NCBI GenBank assembly: GCA_023452965.1
Contig: JAEXUU010000683.1
Coordinates: 1-7,282 of the forward strand
Reading direction: 5' to 3'
Length of the DNA: 7,282 nucleotides
From: Pseudomonadota bacterium
GTDB taxonomy: Bacteria > Pseudomonadota > Alphaproteobacteria > Rhizobiales > Beijerinckiaceae
The notes beneath the pieces are model-generated. The model did no database searches and had not been told where the DNA came from. It worked only from the letters and a program-made list of their open reading frames with translations. The translations under genes and the position numbers were made by a program. This document shows positions 1-5,992 of this stretch, piece after piece (the stretch's first letter is position 1; each line of letters starts with the position of its first letter).

Positions 1-1
1 C

Positions 2-1363
2 AATCCGATCGATGCGCTCTGGAGCGACCGCCCTGCTCCGCCCTCGGCGCCGGTCAAGGCGCACCCCGCCGCCTACGCCGGCGAGAGCGCGGCGAGCAAG
101 CTCGCCCGCATCCAGGAGGCGCTCGGCAAGGACAAGGTGGATGCGCTGGTCCTCTCGGATCCGCATGCGCTGGCCTGGACCTTCAACATCCGCGGCGGCG
201 ATGTCGAGCACACGCCGCTGCCGCTCGGCTACGCCATCGTGCCGCGCGAGGGCCGGCCGACTGTCTTCCTTTCGCCGGAGAAGATCACCAACGAGGCCGG
301 TGACGCCATCGGCGCGCTCGGCGAGATCGCCCCGCCCCAGGCACTGGAGGAACAACTGAAGGCGCTCGGCGCCAGCAAGGCCAAGGTCCGCCTCGATGCG
401 ACCACCGCTGCGGCGGCGCTGGCGACCCTGCTCCGCGAGGCCGGCGGCACGCCGGAAGCCGGAACCGATCCGATTGCGCTGATGAAGGCGCGCAAGAACG
501 AGGCCGAGCTCAACGGCGCCCGCGCGGCGCATCTGCGCGACGGCGCCGCTATGGCCCGCTTCCTCTCCTGGCTCGCACGCGAAGCGCCGAAGGGCGGCCT
601 GACCGAGATCGACGCGGTGGCGGCACTGGAGGCCGAGCGCCGCGGCACCGGCCTGCTCAAGGACGTCTCCTTCACCACCATCGCCGGCGCGGGCCCTAAC
701 GCCGCGCTGCCGCATTACCGCGTCACGGATTCGAGCAACCGGGCGATTGAGGCCGGCATCTTCCTGGTCGATTCCGGCGGGCAATACGAGGACGGTACCA
801 CCGACATCACCCGCACCCTGGCGGTCGGCGAGCCCAGCCCGGAAATGCGCGACCGCTACACCCGCGTGCTCAAGGGCCATGTCGCGATCTCGCGCGCCGT
901 CTTCCCGAAAGGCACCTCGGGCGCCCAGCTCGACTCCTTCGCCCGCGCCCCGCTCTGGCAAGCCGGGCTCGATTTCGACCACGGCACCGGCCATGGCGTC
1001 GGCAGCTATCTTTCGGTGCACGAAGGCCCGCAGCGCCTCTCCAAGCTCGGCACCACGCCGCTCGAGCCCGGAATGATCCTCAGCAACGAGCCGGGCTACT
1101 ACAAGGAAGGCGCCTACGGCATCCGCATCGAGAACCTGATCGTGGTCGAGGAGCGCTCCATCCCTGGCGGCGACCGCACCATCTACGGCTTCGAGACGAT
1201 CACCTGGTGTCCCTATGAGCGGGCGCTGATCGAGCCCGCGCTGCTCGACGAAGGCGAGCGCGCCTGGATCGACGCCTATCATGGCGAGGTCTGGAAGCGC
1301 ATCGGCCCGCTGGTCGAAGGCGAGACGAAGACCTGGCTGGAGAAGGCCTGCCGGCCGCTCTGA
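2..1363 (+). CDS. Aminopeptidase P family protein (Xaa-Pro aminopeptidase, M24B), 5' end missing
   Basis: Cytosolic metallopeptidase expected to remove an N-terminal residue preceding proline. The frame is open from the first bases, so the gene starts upstream; 453 codons are visible. Long three-domain enzymes of this type have about 600 residues, so roughly 150 are missing. In window numbering, residues 1-50 resemble the end of the first creatinase-like domain. The second begins near 'DALVLSDPHALAW', with the family signature 'FNIRGGDVEHTPL'. The pita-bread catalytic domain has all five expected metal ligands: D257 (VDSGGQY), D268 (TTDITRT), H331 (GTGHGVG), E363 (SNEPGYY) and E398 (FETIT). 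The tail after 'TWCPYERALIEP' matches the short C-terminal domain of the long, XPNPEP1-like form rather than E. coli PepP. It ends nine bases before the convergent azlD stop. The family is clear; the exact substrate is inferred. Confidence 0.95.
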   Translation, partial: NPIDALWSDRPAPPSAPVKAHPAAYAGESAASKLARIQEALGKDKVDALVLSDPHALAWTFNIRGGDVEHTPLPLGYAIVPREGRPTVFLSPEKITNEAGDAIGALGEIAPPQALEEQLKALGASKAKVRLDATTAAAALATLLREAGGTPEAGTDPIALMKARKNEAELNGARAAHLRDGAAMARFLSWLAREAPKGGLTEIDAVAALEAERRGTGLLKDVSFTTIAGAGPNAALPHYRVTDSSNRAIEAGIFLVDSGGQYEDGTTDITRTLAVGEPSPEMRDRYTRVLKGHVAISRAVFPKGTSGAQLDSFARAPLWQAGLDFDHGTGHGVGSYLSVHEGPQRLSKLGTTPLEPGMILSNEPGYYKEGAYGIRIENLIVVEERSIPGGDRTIYGFETITWCPYERALIEPALLDEGERAWIDAYHGEVWKRIGPLVEGETKTWLEKACRPL

Positions 1364-1377
1364 CGGCCTTCGTCAGA
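1359..1377. other. Small hairpin spanning both convergent stop codons
   Basis: TCTGACG (1359-1365) and CGTCAGA (1371-1377) form a perfect 7-base-pair stem with a 5-base loop. The plus-strand TGA of the peptidase (1361-1363) and the minus-strand TGA of azlD (1373-1375) lie in its two arms. No T-run follows on either strand, so it is not a canonical intrinsic terminator. It could still mark transcript ends for both genes. An alternative stem, GAAGGCC (1342-1348) with GGCCTTC (1365-1371), competes for the same bases. Confidence 0.35.
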
Positions 1378-1672
1378 ACAACGCTCTGAGCCCCACCACG
1401 GTCGCGACGCCCACAGCGACCACCCCGAGCAGCGGCAGGCGCGTCGCCGCGAGGCCCGAGACCAGTGCCGCGACCGTCTCGATCCAGCCGGTCGCCAGCG
1501 CGCTCGGCGCGATGACCGCGATCAGCACGGCCGGAGGGATCGCGTCGAAGGCGGCCTGCGCACGCGGCGTCAGGTTCAGCCTGCCGACCAGGGCGAGCCC
1601 GGCGATGCGGGTGAGATAGGTCACCAGCGCCATGCCGAGAAAGGCGGCGAGATTGATCGGGTCGAGGCTCAT
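1373..1672 (-). CDS. azlD: AzlD family branched-chain amino acid transport protein
   Basis: Small integral membrane partner of AzlC; AzlCD pairs export branched-chain amino acids and related compounds in characterised bacteria. The 99-residue product has the usual AzlD length, with about four hydrophobic segments (roughly residues 7-29, 43-60, 63-79 and 82-98). Family-like motifs are 'VTYLTRIAGL' (17-26) and 'IPPAVLIAVIAP' (45-56). The ATG at 1672-1670 overlaps the azlC stop in an ATGA arrangement, which points to translational coupling and a fixed 1:1 partner. A longer open frame extends upstream of this ATG, but it runs antiparallel through azlC's frame space and is not needed. It is the last gene of the minus-strand operon. 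The family is seen in the sequence; the transported substrate is inferred from the family. Confidence 0.9.
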   Translation of the reverse strand: MSLDPINLAAFLGMALVTYLTRIAGLALVGRLNLTPRAQAAFDAIPPAVLIAVIAPSALATGWIETVAALVSGLAATRLPLLGVVAVGVATVVGLRALF

Positions 1673-2382
1673 TCGGCCGGGCTTTCGCAGGGTTGCGCGA
1701 CGGCTTCGCTGCCGGCGGCGATCCAGGCGGCGGCAAGCCCACTGAGCGCGCCGGCCAGCACATGCCAAGGCGGGCCGGCGAACCGGTAGGCCAGCGCCGA
1801 GGCGATGCCGGCCGCGGCCACCGTCCACGCCGTGACCCGCCCCTTCCAGAAGGCGGCGACGCGCGCGATGCACAGCGCGGTGAAGGCGAAATCGGCGCCG
1901 TAGCGCTTGGGATCGCCGAGCGCCGCGCCGATGATCGCGCCGGTGGTCGAGGTCAGCAGCCACAGGCAGACGAAGGGGATCGCCATCGCGAACCAGTAGA
2001 CCGGGGTGATCGGATGCGTACGCGCCCGCTTCTCGGCCAGCGCCCAGTTCTCGTCGGCCATGTAGTAGAGCCCGAGGAAGGTCTGCGTCCGCGAGAAGCC
2101 CGAGAGCTTCGGCGCCAGCGAGGCGCTCATCAGGATATGGCGGGCATTGATCAGCGCCGTCGAGAACACCAGCGCCAGGATCGGCGCCGGGCTCGCCCAG
2201 AGCTCGACCGCGGCGAACTGGGCACCGCCGGCGAAGACCAGCGCGCTCATCGCGAAGACCTCGAGGGGCGACAGCCCCTTGCCGGCCGCGAGCGCGCCGA
2301 ACAGGAAGCCGATCGGCACGGCGGCCAGCGCCGCCGGCCAGATATCGTTCAGCCCTGCGCGGGCCTCATTGGTCCAGGACAT
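1669..2382 (-). CDS. azlC: AzlC family branched-chain amino acid permease
   Basis: Main membrane subunit of an AzlCD-type exporter (the E. coli homologue pair is YgaZH, exporting valine). The 237 residues match the usual family length. Hydrophobic segments lie near residues 14-34, 43-60, 65-84, 128-154, 184-200 and 205-224. Motifs typical of AzlC are 'PIGFLFGALA' (23-32), 'FAGGAQFAAVEL' (50-61), 'NARHILMSASLAP' (79-91) and 'YYMADENWAL' (106-115). The start at 2382 gives the common short hydrophilic N-terminus; I see no strong Shine-Dalgarno before it. It begins only 15 bases after the stop of the upstream AraC regulator, so it is probably cotranscribed with it and perhaps translated by coupling. 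Its stop overlaps the azlD start by four bases. Older annotations call this family 'ABC transporter permease', but no ATPase is present. Valine, leucine or isoleucine as substrate is an inference. Confidence 0.93.
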   Translation of the reverse strand: MSWTNEARAGLNDIWPAALAAVPIGFLFGALAAGKGLSPLEVFAMSALVFAGGAQFAAVELWASPAPILALVFSTALINARHILMSASLAPKLSGFSRTQTFLGLYYMADENWALAEKRARTHPITPVYWFAMAIPFVCLWLLTSTTGAIIGAALGDPKRYGADFAFTALCIARVAAFWKGRVTAWTVAAAGIASALAYRFAGPPWHVLAGALSGLAAAWIAAGSEAVAQPCESPAE

Positions 2383-2397
2383 CGCTTTGAAACTCGT

Positions 2398-3261
2398 TCA
2401 GGCGAGATGAGCGGCGCGGAAGGCGCCCGGCGTCACGCCGAGCCGCGCCTTGAAGGCCCGGGTCAGATGGGCCTGGTCGCAAAAGCCGGTCGCCGCCGCG
2501 ACCTCACCCGGAGCATCGCCGCGCCGCAGCCGCTCGCGGGCACGCCGGACGCGGATGTCGACGAGATAGGCATGCGGCGTCAGCCCGGTCTCGCGGCGGA
2601 AGGCCCGGATCAGGTGATGGCGCGGCAGGCCCGAGCGCTTCGCCAGCTCGGCCAGCGAGAGATCCTCGTCGTAGCGCTGCTCCAGCAGCTCACGCGCCTG
2701 GGCGATGTGTCCGCTCTCCCGCCCCAGCCCGCGCACCGTAAGGTCGGCATGGCGGGCGAGGCACCAGCCATAGGCGCGCAGCAGCCCTTCCTCTCCGGCG
2801 AGCGCGTCCCCGCCCTCTTCCAGCACGCGGTGAGCGGCGCCGAACAGCGCCGCCCCTTCCGGATCCCGCACGGTCGGCTCCGCGAAGTACGGCGTCCCGA
2901 TATCGTTGCGGCCGGTGAGCGAAGCCGCGACCTCGCGCATCAGCCCGACAGTCGGGTAGCTCATCCGGTAGCGATAGCCGCCCTCGCTGGGGGCGCCGTC
3001 ATGGACGTCGAGCGGCTGGTTGAAGACGATGTCGCCGGCCCCGGCATAGAGCCTGCGGCCGCGCGCATGCCAGATCTCGCAGCCGACCTCGATCGTGCCG
3101 ATCGCATAGGTGTCGTGGACATGCGGGGCATAGGCGTGGGTACGGAACGTCGCCGACAGGAATTCCAGCCCGTCGAAGCGACGCGCCGTGAACAGATGCG
3201 CCCGCTCGCCCGACTGGAGCGGGGTCTGCTCCAGTGCCTCGCCCTGTGTGATCAGATCCAT
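2398..3261 (-). CDS. AraC family transcriptional regulator heading the azlCD operon
   Basis: DNA-binding one-component regulator of 287 residues. The N-terminal part looks like an AraC-type cupin sensor, with 'YAPHVHDTYAIG' (44-55) and the strand-turn signature 'GAGDIVFNQPLDVHDG' (74-89). The C-terminal part (about 195-285) holds the two AraC helix-turn-helix motifs: 'LAELAKRSGLPRHHLIRAF' (203-221), then 'GEVAAATGFCDQAHLTRAF' (252-270), followed by the conserved 'LGVTPGAFR'. Its stop lies 15 bases before azlC, so it probably regulates its own operon, most likely activating export when an amino acid accumulates; the effector is unknown. No Shine-Dalgarno precedes the ATG at 3261, and a TATCTT hexamer sits five bases upstream, so a leaderless transcript is possible. 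The next in-frame methionine is residue 100, which would delete the cupin domain, so this start is preferred. Confidence 0.92.
   Translation of the reverse strand: MDLITQGEALEQTPLQSGERAHLFTARRFDGLEFLSATFRTHAYAPHVHDTYAIGTIEVGCEIWHARGRRLYAGAGDIVFNQPLDVHDGAPSEGGYRYRMSYPTVGLMREVAASLTGRNDIGTPYFAEPTVRDPEGAALFGAAHRVLEEGGDALAGEEGLLRAYGWCLARHADLTVRGLGRESGHIAQARELLEQRYDEDLSLAELAKRSGLPRHHLIRAFRRETGLTPHAYLVDIRVRRARERLRRGDAPGEVAAATGFCDQAHLTRAFKARLGVTPGAFRAAHLA
3213..3235. repeat. Perfect 8-bp inverted repeat inside the start of the first araC gene
   Basis: ACTGGAGC (3213-3220) and GCTCCAGT (3228-3235) are exact reverse complements separated by seven bases. They lie within codons 9-17 of the AraC gene on the minus strand. 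The repeat could be an operator for autoregulation or an RNA hairpin near the translation start. It may also be chance in GC-rich coding DNA; the function is not shown. Confidence 0.35.
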
Positions 3262-3298
3262 GCCGCAAGATAGAGCGGATGCGGGCGCAGATGTCTTG

Positions 3299-3336
3299 AA
3301 GAAAAGTGATGGCGACGATCACGCGAGCGTCGCCAT
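3299..3336 (-). terminator. Rho-independent terminator of the MFS gene
   Basis: On the minus strand, 22 bases after the MFS stop codon, ATGGCGACG (plus 3328-3336) pairs perfectly with CGTCGCCAT (3309-3317). This gives a 9-base-pair GC-rich stem with a 10-base loop. It is followed on that strand by CACTTTTCTT (3308-3299), a recognisable U-rich tail. It would end the exporter transcript before the araC-azlCD operon, implying that the operon has its own promoter between about 3262 and 3300. Confidence 0.65.
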
Positions 3337-3358
3337 TCCATCGCTGCTCGCGGGCGGT

Positions 3359-4573
3359 TCAGGGACGCGGCGGCTCCTTGCCGGCGACGAGTACCAGTAC
3401 CGCGCCGGCAAAGGTCGCGGCCGCCATGTAGCCGATCGGCCCGAGACCTCCGACAAGATTGACCAGCAGGCCGCCGAGGACGGCGCCGCTCGCGATCGCG
3501 ACCAGGAAGGCGGCGGTCAGGAGCCCGCTCGCCGCCTCGGCGTGATCCGCCGCGATCCGCACCATCCAGCTCTGGAAGCCCACCGGCGCGAAGCCGAAGG
3601 CGAAGCCCCAGGCCGCGACCGCGATCCCCGCCACGATCGGCGACGCCCCGAACAGGGTCATGACCAGCGCCAGGGCCGCGACCGCCAGCGCGAAGGAGAC
3701 GATGGCGAGCTTGACGCCCCGCGCCGCCACGGCTCCGCCGGCGAAGTTACCGATGACGTTGCCGACGCCATAGCCGAGCAGGACGGAGGTGATCGCCGCC
3801 ACGCCGAGCTGCGGCACCTGCTCGAGGAACGGCCGGATATAGGTGAAGCCGGTGAACTGGCCGGAGATGATGATCAATACGGAGATCAGCATCAGGCGCA
3901 CGCTCGGCCGCGAGAGCAGCACCACCAAGGTGCCGAGCTTCGGAGCGGTCTGCGACGGCAGGGACGGCATCGTCGCCATCAGCACCAGCAGGGCGACGCC
4001 GGCGAGACCGGCCGAGAGCGCGAACACCATCCGCCAGCCGATCAGCGAGTCGAGATAGGCCCCAAGCGGCCCTCCGCCGATGAAGGCGGCGGAAACACCG
4101 GCCGAAATGATCGCCAGCGCCCGCGGCACCGACTTCACGGGGACGAGCCGCAGCGACAGCGCCGGCGCCATCGACCAGAAGCCGCCGAGGCTGAGACCGA
4201 GCAGGAAGCGCGCCGCCAGCAGCATCGCATAGCCGTTGGCGAGCGCCGTGAGGATGCTCGACACCGCCAGCAGCGAGATCAGAGCCCACAGGACGAGGCG
4301 CCGGTCGAAACGGCTGGTGACGATCGGCGTGAAGATCGCGGCGACCACCCCAACCAGCGAGGTCACCGTGACGGTCTGTCCGGCTGCGCCGACGCTGATC
4401 GAGAGATCGGCGGCGATCGAGGTCAGCACGCTGGCGGGCAGGAACTCGGCGCTGACCAGCGCAAAAACGCCCATGCCGAGCGCAAACACCGCCGGCCAGA
4501 CTGCGGTGCTGCGCTCTTGGGGCGCGATACCGGCGAGTGCGGGATCGGCGGTGACTGAAAGGGAATCCGACAT
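3359..4573 (-). CDS. MFS transporter, NepI-like DHA1 efflux protein
   Basis: Inner-membrane proton-coupled exporter of 404 residues with about twelve hydrophobic segments, the normal length for a DHA1 major facilitator. The pattern resembles E. coli NepI (purine ribonucleoside exporter) as I remember it: 'EFLPASVL' (43-50), 'AGQTVTVTS' (64-72), 'GLSLGGFWSM' (126-135), 'RLVPVKSVPRAL' (142-153), 'LIGWRMVF' (177-184), 'FTYIRPFL' (243-250) and 'APVGFQSWM' (329-337). The short basic loop 'SRFDRR' (87-92) stands where MFS motif A is expected. The open frame extends 34 codons further up, but the ATG at 4573 is chosen. It has GGAG seven bases upstream, its protein begins with a typical hydrophilic N-terminus, and the longer version would run through the divergent promoter. 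It is transcribed away from an AraC regulator that probably controls it. Nucleoside, sugar or drug export are all possible; only efflux is well supported. Confidence 0.92.
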   Translation of the reverse strand: MSDSLSVTADPALAGIAPQERSTAVWPAVFALGMGVFALVSAEFLPASVLTSIAADLSISVGAAGQTVTVTSLVGVVAAIFTPIVTSRFDRRLVLWALISLLAVSSILTALANGYAMLLAARFLLGLSLGGFWSMAPALSLRLVPVKSVPRALAIISAGVSAAFIGGGPLGAYLDSLIGWRMVFALSAGLAGVALLVLMATMPSLPSQTAPKLGTLVVLLSRPSVRLMLISVLIIISGQFTGFTYIRPFLEQVPQLGVAAITSVLLGYGVGNVIGNFAGGAVAARGVKLAIVSFALAVAALALVMTLFGASPIVAGIAVAAWGFAFGFAPVGFQSWMVRIAADHAEAASGLLTAAFLVAIASGAVLGGLLVNLVGGLGPIGYMAAATFAGAVLVLVAGKEPPRP

Positions 4574-4657
4574 GGGGTCGCTCCGGAAAGATCGGACACC
4601 GGAGTTAGGCGTGACGCTTCGGACCTTCCATGCTAGAAATTCCGCAATGCTTGACAA
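4574..4657. promoter_or_regulatory. Divergent promoter region between the MFS exporter and the second araC gene
   Basis: The 73 bases between the two start codons must hold both promoters. For the minus-strand exporter I see TTGTCA (plus 4652-4657) and TAGCAT (4630-4635) with a 16-base spacer, giving a leader of about 50 bases. For the plus-strand regulator I see GTGACG (4611-4616) and TAGAAA (4634-4639) with a 17-base spacer, placing transcription almost at the ATG. The two -10 hexamers overlap by two bases, so polymerases could compete. These are matches by eye to sigma-70 consensus and are tentative. Confidence 0.4.
4581..4604 (-). promoter_or_regulatory. Ribosome binding site of the MFS gene within a leader hairpin
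   Basis: In the minus-strand leader, CTCCGG (plus 4599-4604) is complementary to CCGGAG (4581-4586), forming a 6-base-pair stem with a 12-base loop. The second arm contains the GGAG Shine-Dalgarno, seven bases before the ATG at 4573. If the stem forms in the mRNA it would hide the ribosome binding site. The Shine-Dalgarno itself is what decides the start codon. Confidence 0.45.
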
Positions 4658-5663
4658 TTCGTCCAGAACCACCACGCGAGACCCGCTGACCGAAATGCTG
4701 CGTGGCCTGCGTCTCGAAGGCGTCGACTACGCGCGCTACCGCATGGCAGCGCCGTGGTGCCTGCTGTTTCCCGCCCAGGCCGCGGCGCGCTTCCATTTCA
4801 TGGCCGAGCGCGGCTGCTGGCTGCGGCCCCCCGAGGGCGAATGGCACCGGCTCGAACAGGGCGACGCCGTGTTGATGCCGCGCGGCGCCGAGCACGCGCT
4901 CGCCAGCGAGCCGAGCGCCCAGGCGAAGCCGCTCGGCCGCTGCGCCTTCGAGGCCTGTTGCGGCGAGATCGCCGATGCGCATGGCGGTGGCGATGGCGAG
5001 GACGCCCAGTTCTTCAGCGCCAGCCTGTGTTTCAACGTCGATGCCCAGCACCCGCTGCTGCGGATGATGCCGGAGCTGATGTGGGTGCACGAGATGGCAG
5101 TGCATGAGCCCGCCATCCCACCGCTGCTCAGCACCATGTCGTGTGAACTCGCCCTTGATCGCGTCGGCGCGGGCGGAATCCTGACGCGCCTGGCCGATGT
5201 CGTCGCCGCGGCGCTGATCCGTTCCTGGGTCGAGCGCGGCTGCGGCAGTGCCACCGGCTGGGTCGCCGCCGCGCGCGATCCCGATATCGGCAGGGTCCTG
5301 GCCGCGATCCATCTCGATCCCAGCGGCGACTGGACCGTCGAGGCGCTGGCCGGCGTGATGCACGCCTCGCGCTCCGCCTTCGCCGAGCGCTTCGCGGCAA
5401 TCGTCGGCGAGACGCCCGCTCGCTATGTCGCCCAGGTCAGGATGCATCAGGCGAGGCAATGGCTGGTGCGCGACCGGATGAAGATCGCGGTCGTCGCCCG
5501 TCGCCTCGGCTATGATTCGGAAGCTTCGTTCAGCCGCGCCTTCAAGCGCGTGATCGGCGCGCCGCCGAGCCGGTTCCGTGCGGGCGAGACGCTCGGACCG
5601 CCCTTGCTCAGCGGCCCCCTGCCGCCGTCTTCGGCAGCCCCGCAGGACCACGGCGAGCCTTGA
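4647..5663 (+). CDS. AraC family transcriptional regulator with Cupin_6-type sensor domain
   Basis: DNA-binding regulator of 338 residues. The N-terminal domain follows the Cupin_6 pattern: 'DPLTEMLRGLRLEG' (12-25), 'PWCLLFPAQAAARFHFM' (36-52), 'GCWLRPPE' (56-63) and 'LEQGDAVLMPRGAEHALAS' (69-87). The C-terminal AraC domain (about 215-311) has helix-turn-helix motifs at 'VEALAGVMHASRSAFAERF' (231-249) and 'KIAVVARRLGYDSEASFSRAF' split around 279-299, ending in 'GAPPSRFR'. The ATG at 4647 is preferred. It retains the conserved DPL segment; the next methionine (4695) loses it, and an earlier ATG at 4572 would overlap the divergent MFS start. No clear Shine-Dalgarno precedes it. The gene is divergent from the exporter and is probably its regulator; the ligand is unknown. 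The last 56 bases overlap a convergent small gene, and the Pro/Ser-rich tail after 312 is likely disordered. Confidence 0.9.
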   Translation: MLDNSSRTTTRDPLTEMLRGLRLEGVDYARYRMAAPWCLLFPAQAAARFHFMAERGCWLRPPEGEWHRLEQGDAVLMPRGAEHALASEPSAQAKPLGRCAFEACCGEIADAHGGGDGEDAQFFSASLCFNVDAQHPLLRMMPELMWVHEMAVHEPAIPPLLSTMSCELALDRVGAGGILTRLADVVAAALIRSWVERGCGSATGWVAAARDPDIGRVLAAIHLDPSGDWTVEALAGVMHASRSAFAERFAAIVGETPARYVAQVRMHQARQWLVRDRMKIAVVARRLGYDSEASFSRAFKRVIGAPPSRFRAGETLGPPLLSGPLPPSSAAPQDHGEP

Positions 5664-5841
5664 TGCTCCGGCCTGCCGCCCTGCCCGCGCGCCCAAGCAC
5701 GAGCTGGAGCCATCTCGCGACGACCCCGGGCGCAGCGGCGATGGCCTCCCGACGCAGCTGGGCACTGCGGCGCGCATAGAATTCGATGTCGATCGAGCCG
5801 TCGGTACGCCGGATGGTCGCGTCGTGAAGCTTCTCTGCCAT
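5608..5841 (-). CDS. Small uncharacterised protein (77 residues)
   Basis: I do not recognise a named family. The product is 77 residues, with no signal peptide or membrane segment. It opens with 'MAEKLHDATIRRTDGSIDIE' (1-20), continues 'FYARRSAQLRREAI' (21-34), and ends in a strongly basic Arg/Ala/Gly tail. The pattern DGSID-x-x-FY-x-RR-x-x-x-LR recalls short alphaproteobacterial proteins I have seen, but I cannot name them. The start is well supported by GGAGG placed five bases before the ATG at 5841, the best ribosome binding site in the window. The frame extends further upstream without such support. Codon third positions are GC-rich, as in the neighbours. It converges on the second araC gene, overlapping it by 56 bases, and is divergent from the winged-helix/hydrolase regulator, which makes it a candidate target of that regulator. 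Confidence 0.7.
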   Translation of the reverse strand: MAEKLHDATIRRTDGSIDIEFYARRSAQLRREAIAAAPGVVARWLQLVLGRAGRAAGRSIKARRGPAGLPKTAAGGR

Positions 5842-5992
5842 GATCGCCTCCCTGGGCTGCCATGGCGAGACTGGCGCAGCATGCGGCGCCGCGCTTGACC
5901 GGGCTCTTGCGCTTTCCTTGTCCTTTTCCTGCTTTTTCGCCAGGTAAGCCGGCGTCGATACCGGCCCCGGCTTCCGCATGGTAAGAAGCGGC
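5842..5992. promoter_or_regulatory. Divergent intergenic region with a dyad operator candidate
   Basis: These 151 bases separate the small minus-strand gene from the winged-helix/hydrolase gene and should contain promoters for both. Visible parts are the GGAGG ribosome binding site of the small gene (plus 5847-5851), a pyrimidine-rich stretch at about 5910-5940, and a perfect 7-base inverted repeat. The repeat is AAGCCGG (5946-5952) and CCGGCTT (5967-5973), with half-sites 21 bases apart, ending 19 bases before the preferred start. A TTGACC hexamer at 5894-5899 lacks a convincing -10 partner. The operator role is inferred from position and symmetry only. Confidence 0.35.

Noticed and set aside
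1693..3273. 526-codon plus-strand open frame
   Set aside because: It is antisense to azlC and the first araC gene; the product is Arg/Gly/Gln-rich and shadow-like, while the opposite strand encodes recognisable families.
3188..4558. 456-codon plus-strand open frame
   Set aside because: It is antisense to the MFS exporter; the translation is extremely rich in Arg, Asp, Gln and His, the usual shadow of a membrane protein gene.
4236..4646. N-terminal extension of the second AraC regulator
   Set aside because: The frame is open upstream, but this part overlaps the MFS gene antisense and the divergent promoter, and it does not resemble any AraC domain.
4574..4675. 34-residue N-terminal extension of the MFS exporter
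   Set aside because: The ATG at 4573 has a good Shine-Dalgarno; the extension would run through the promoter and into the araC coding start.
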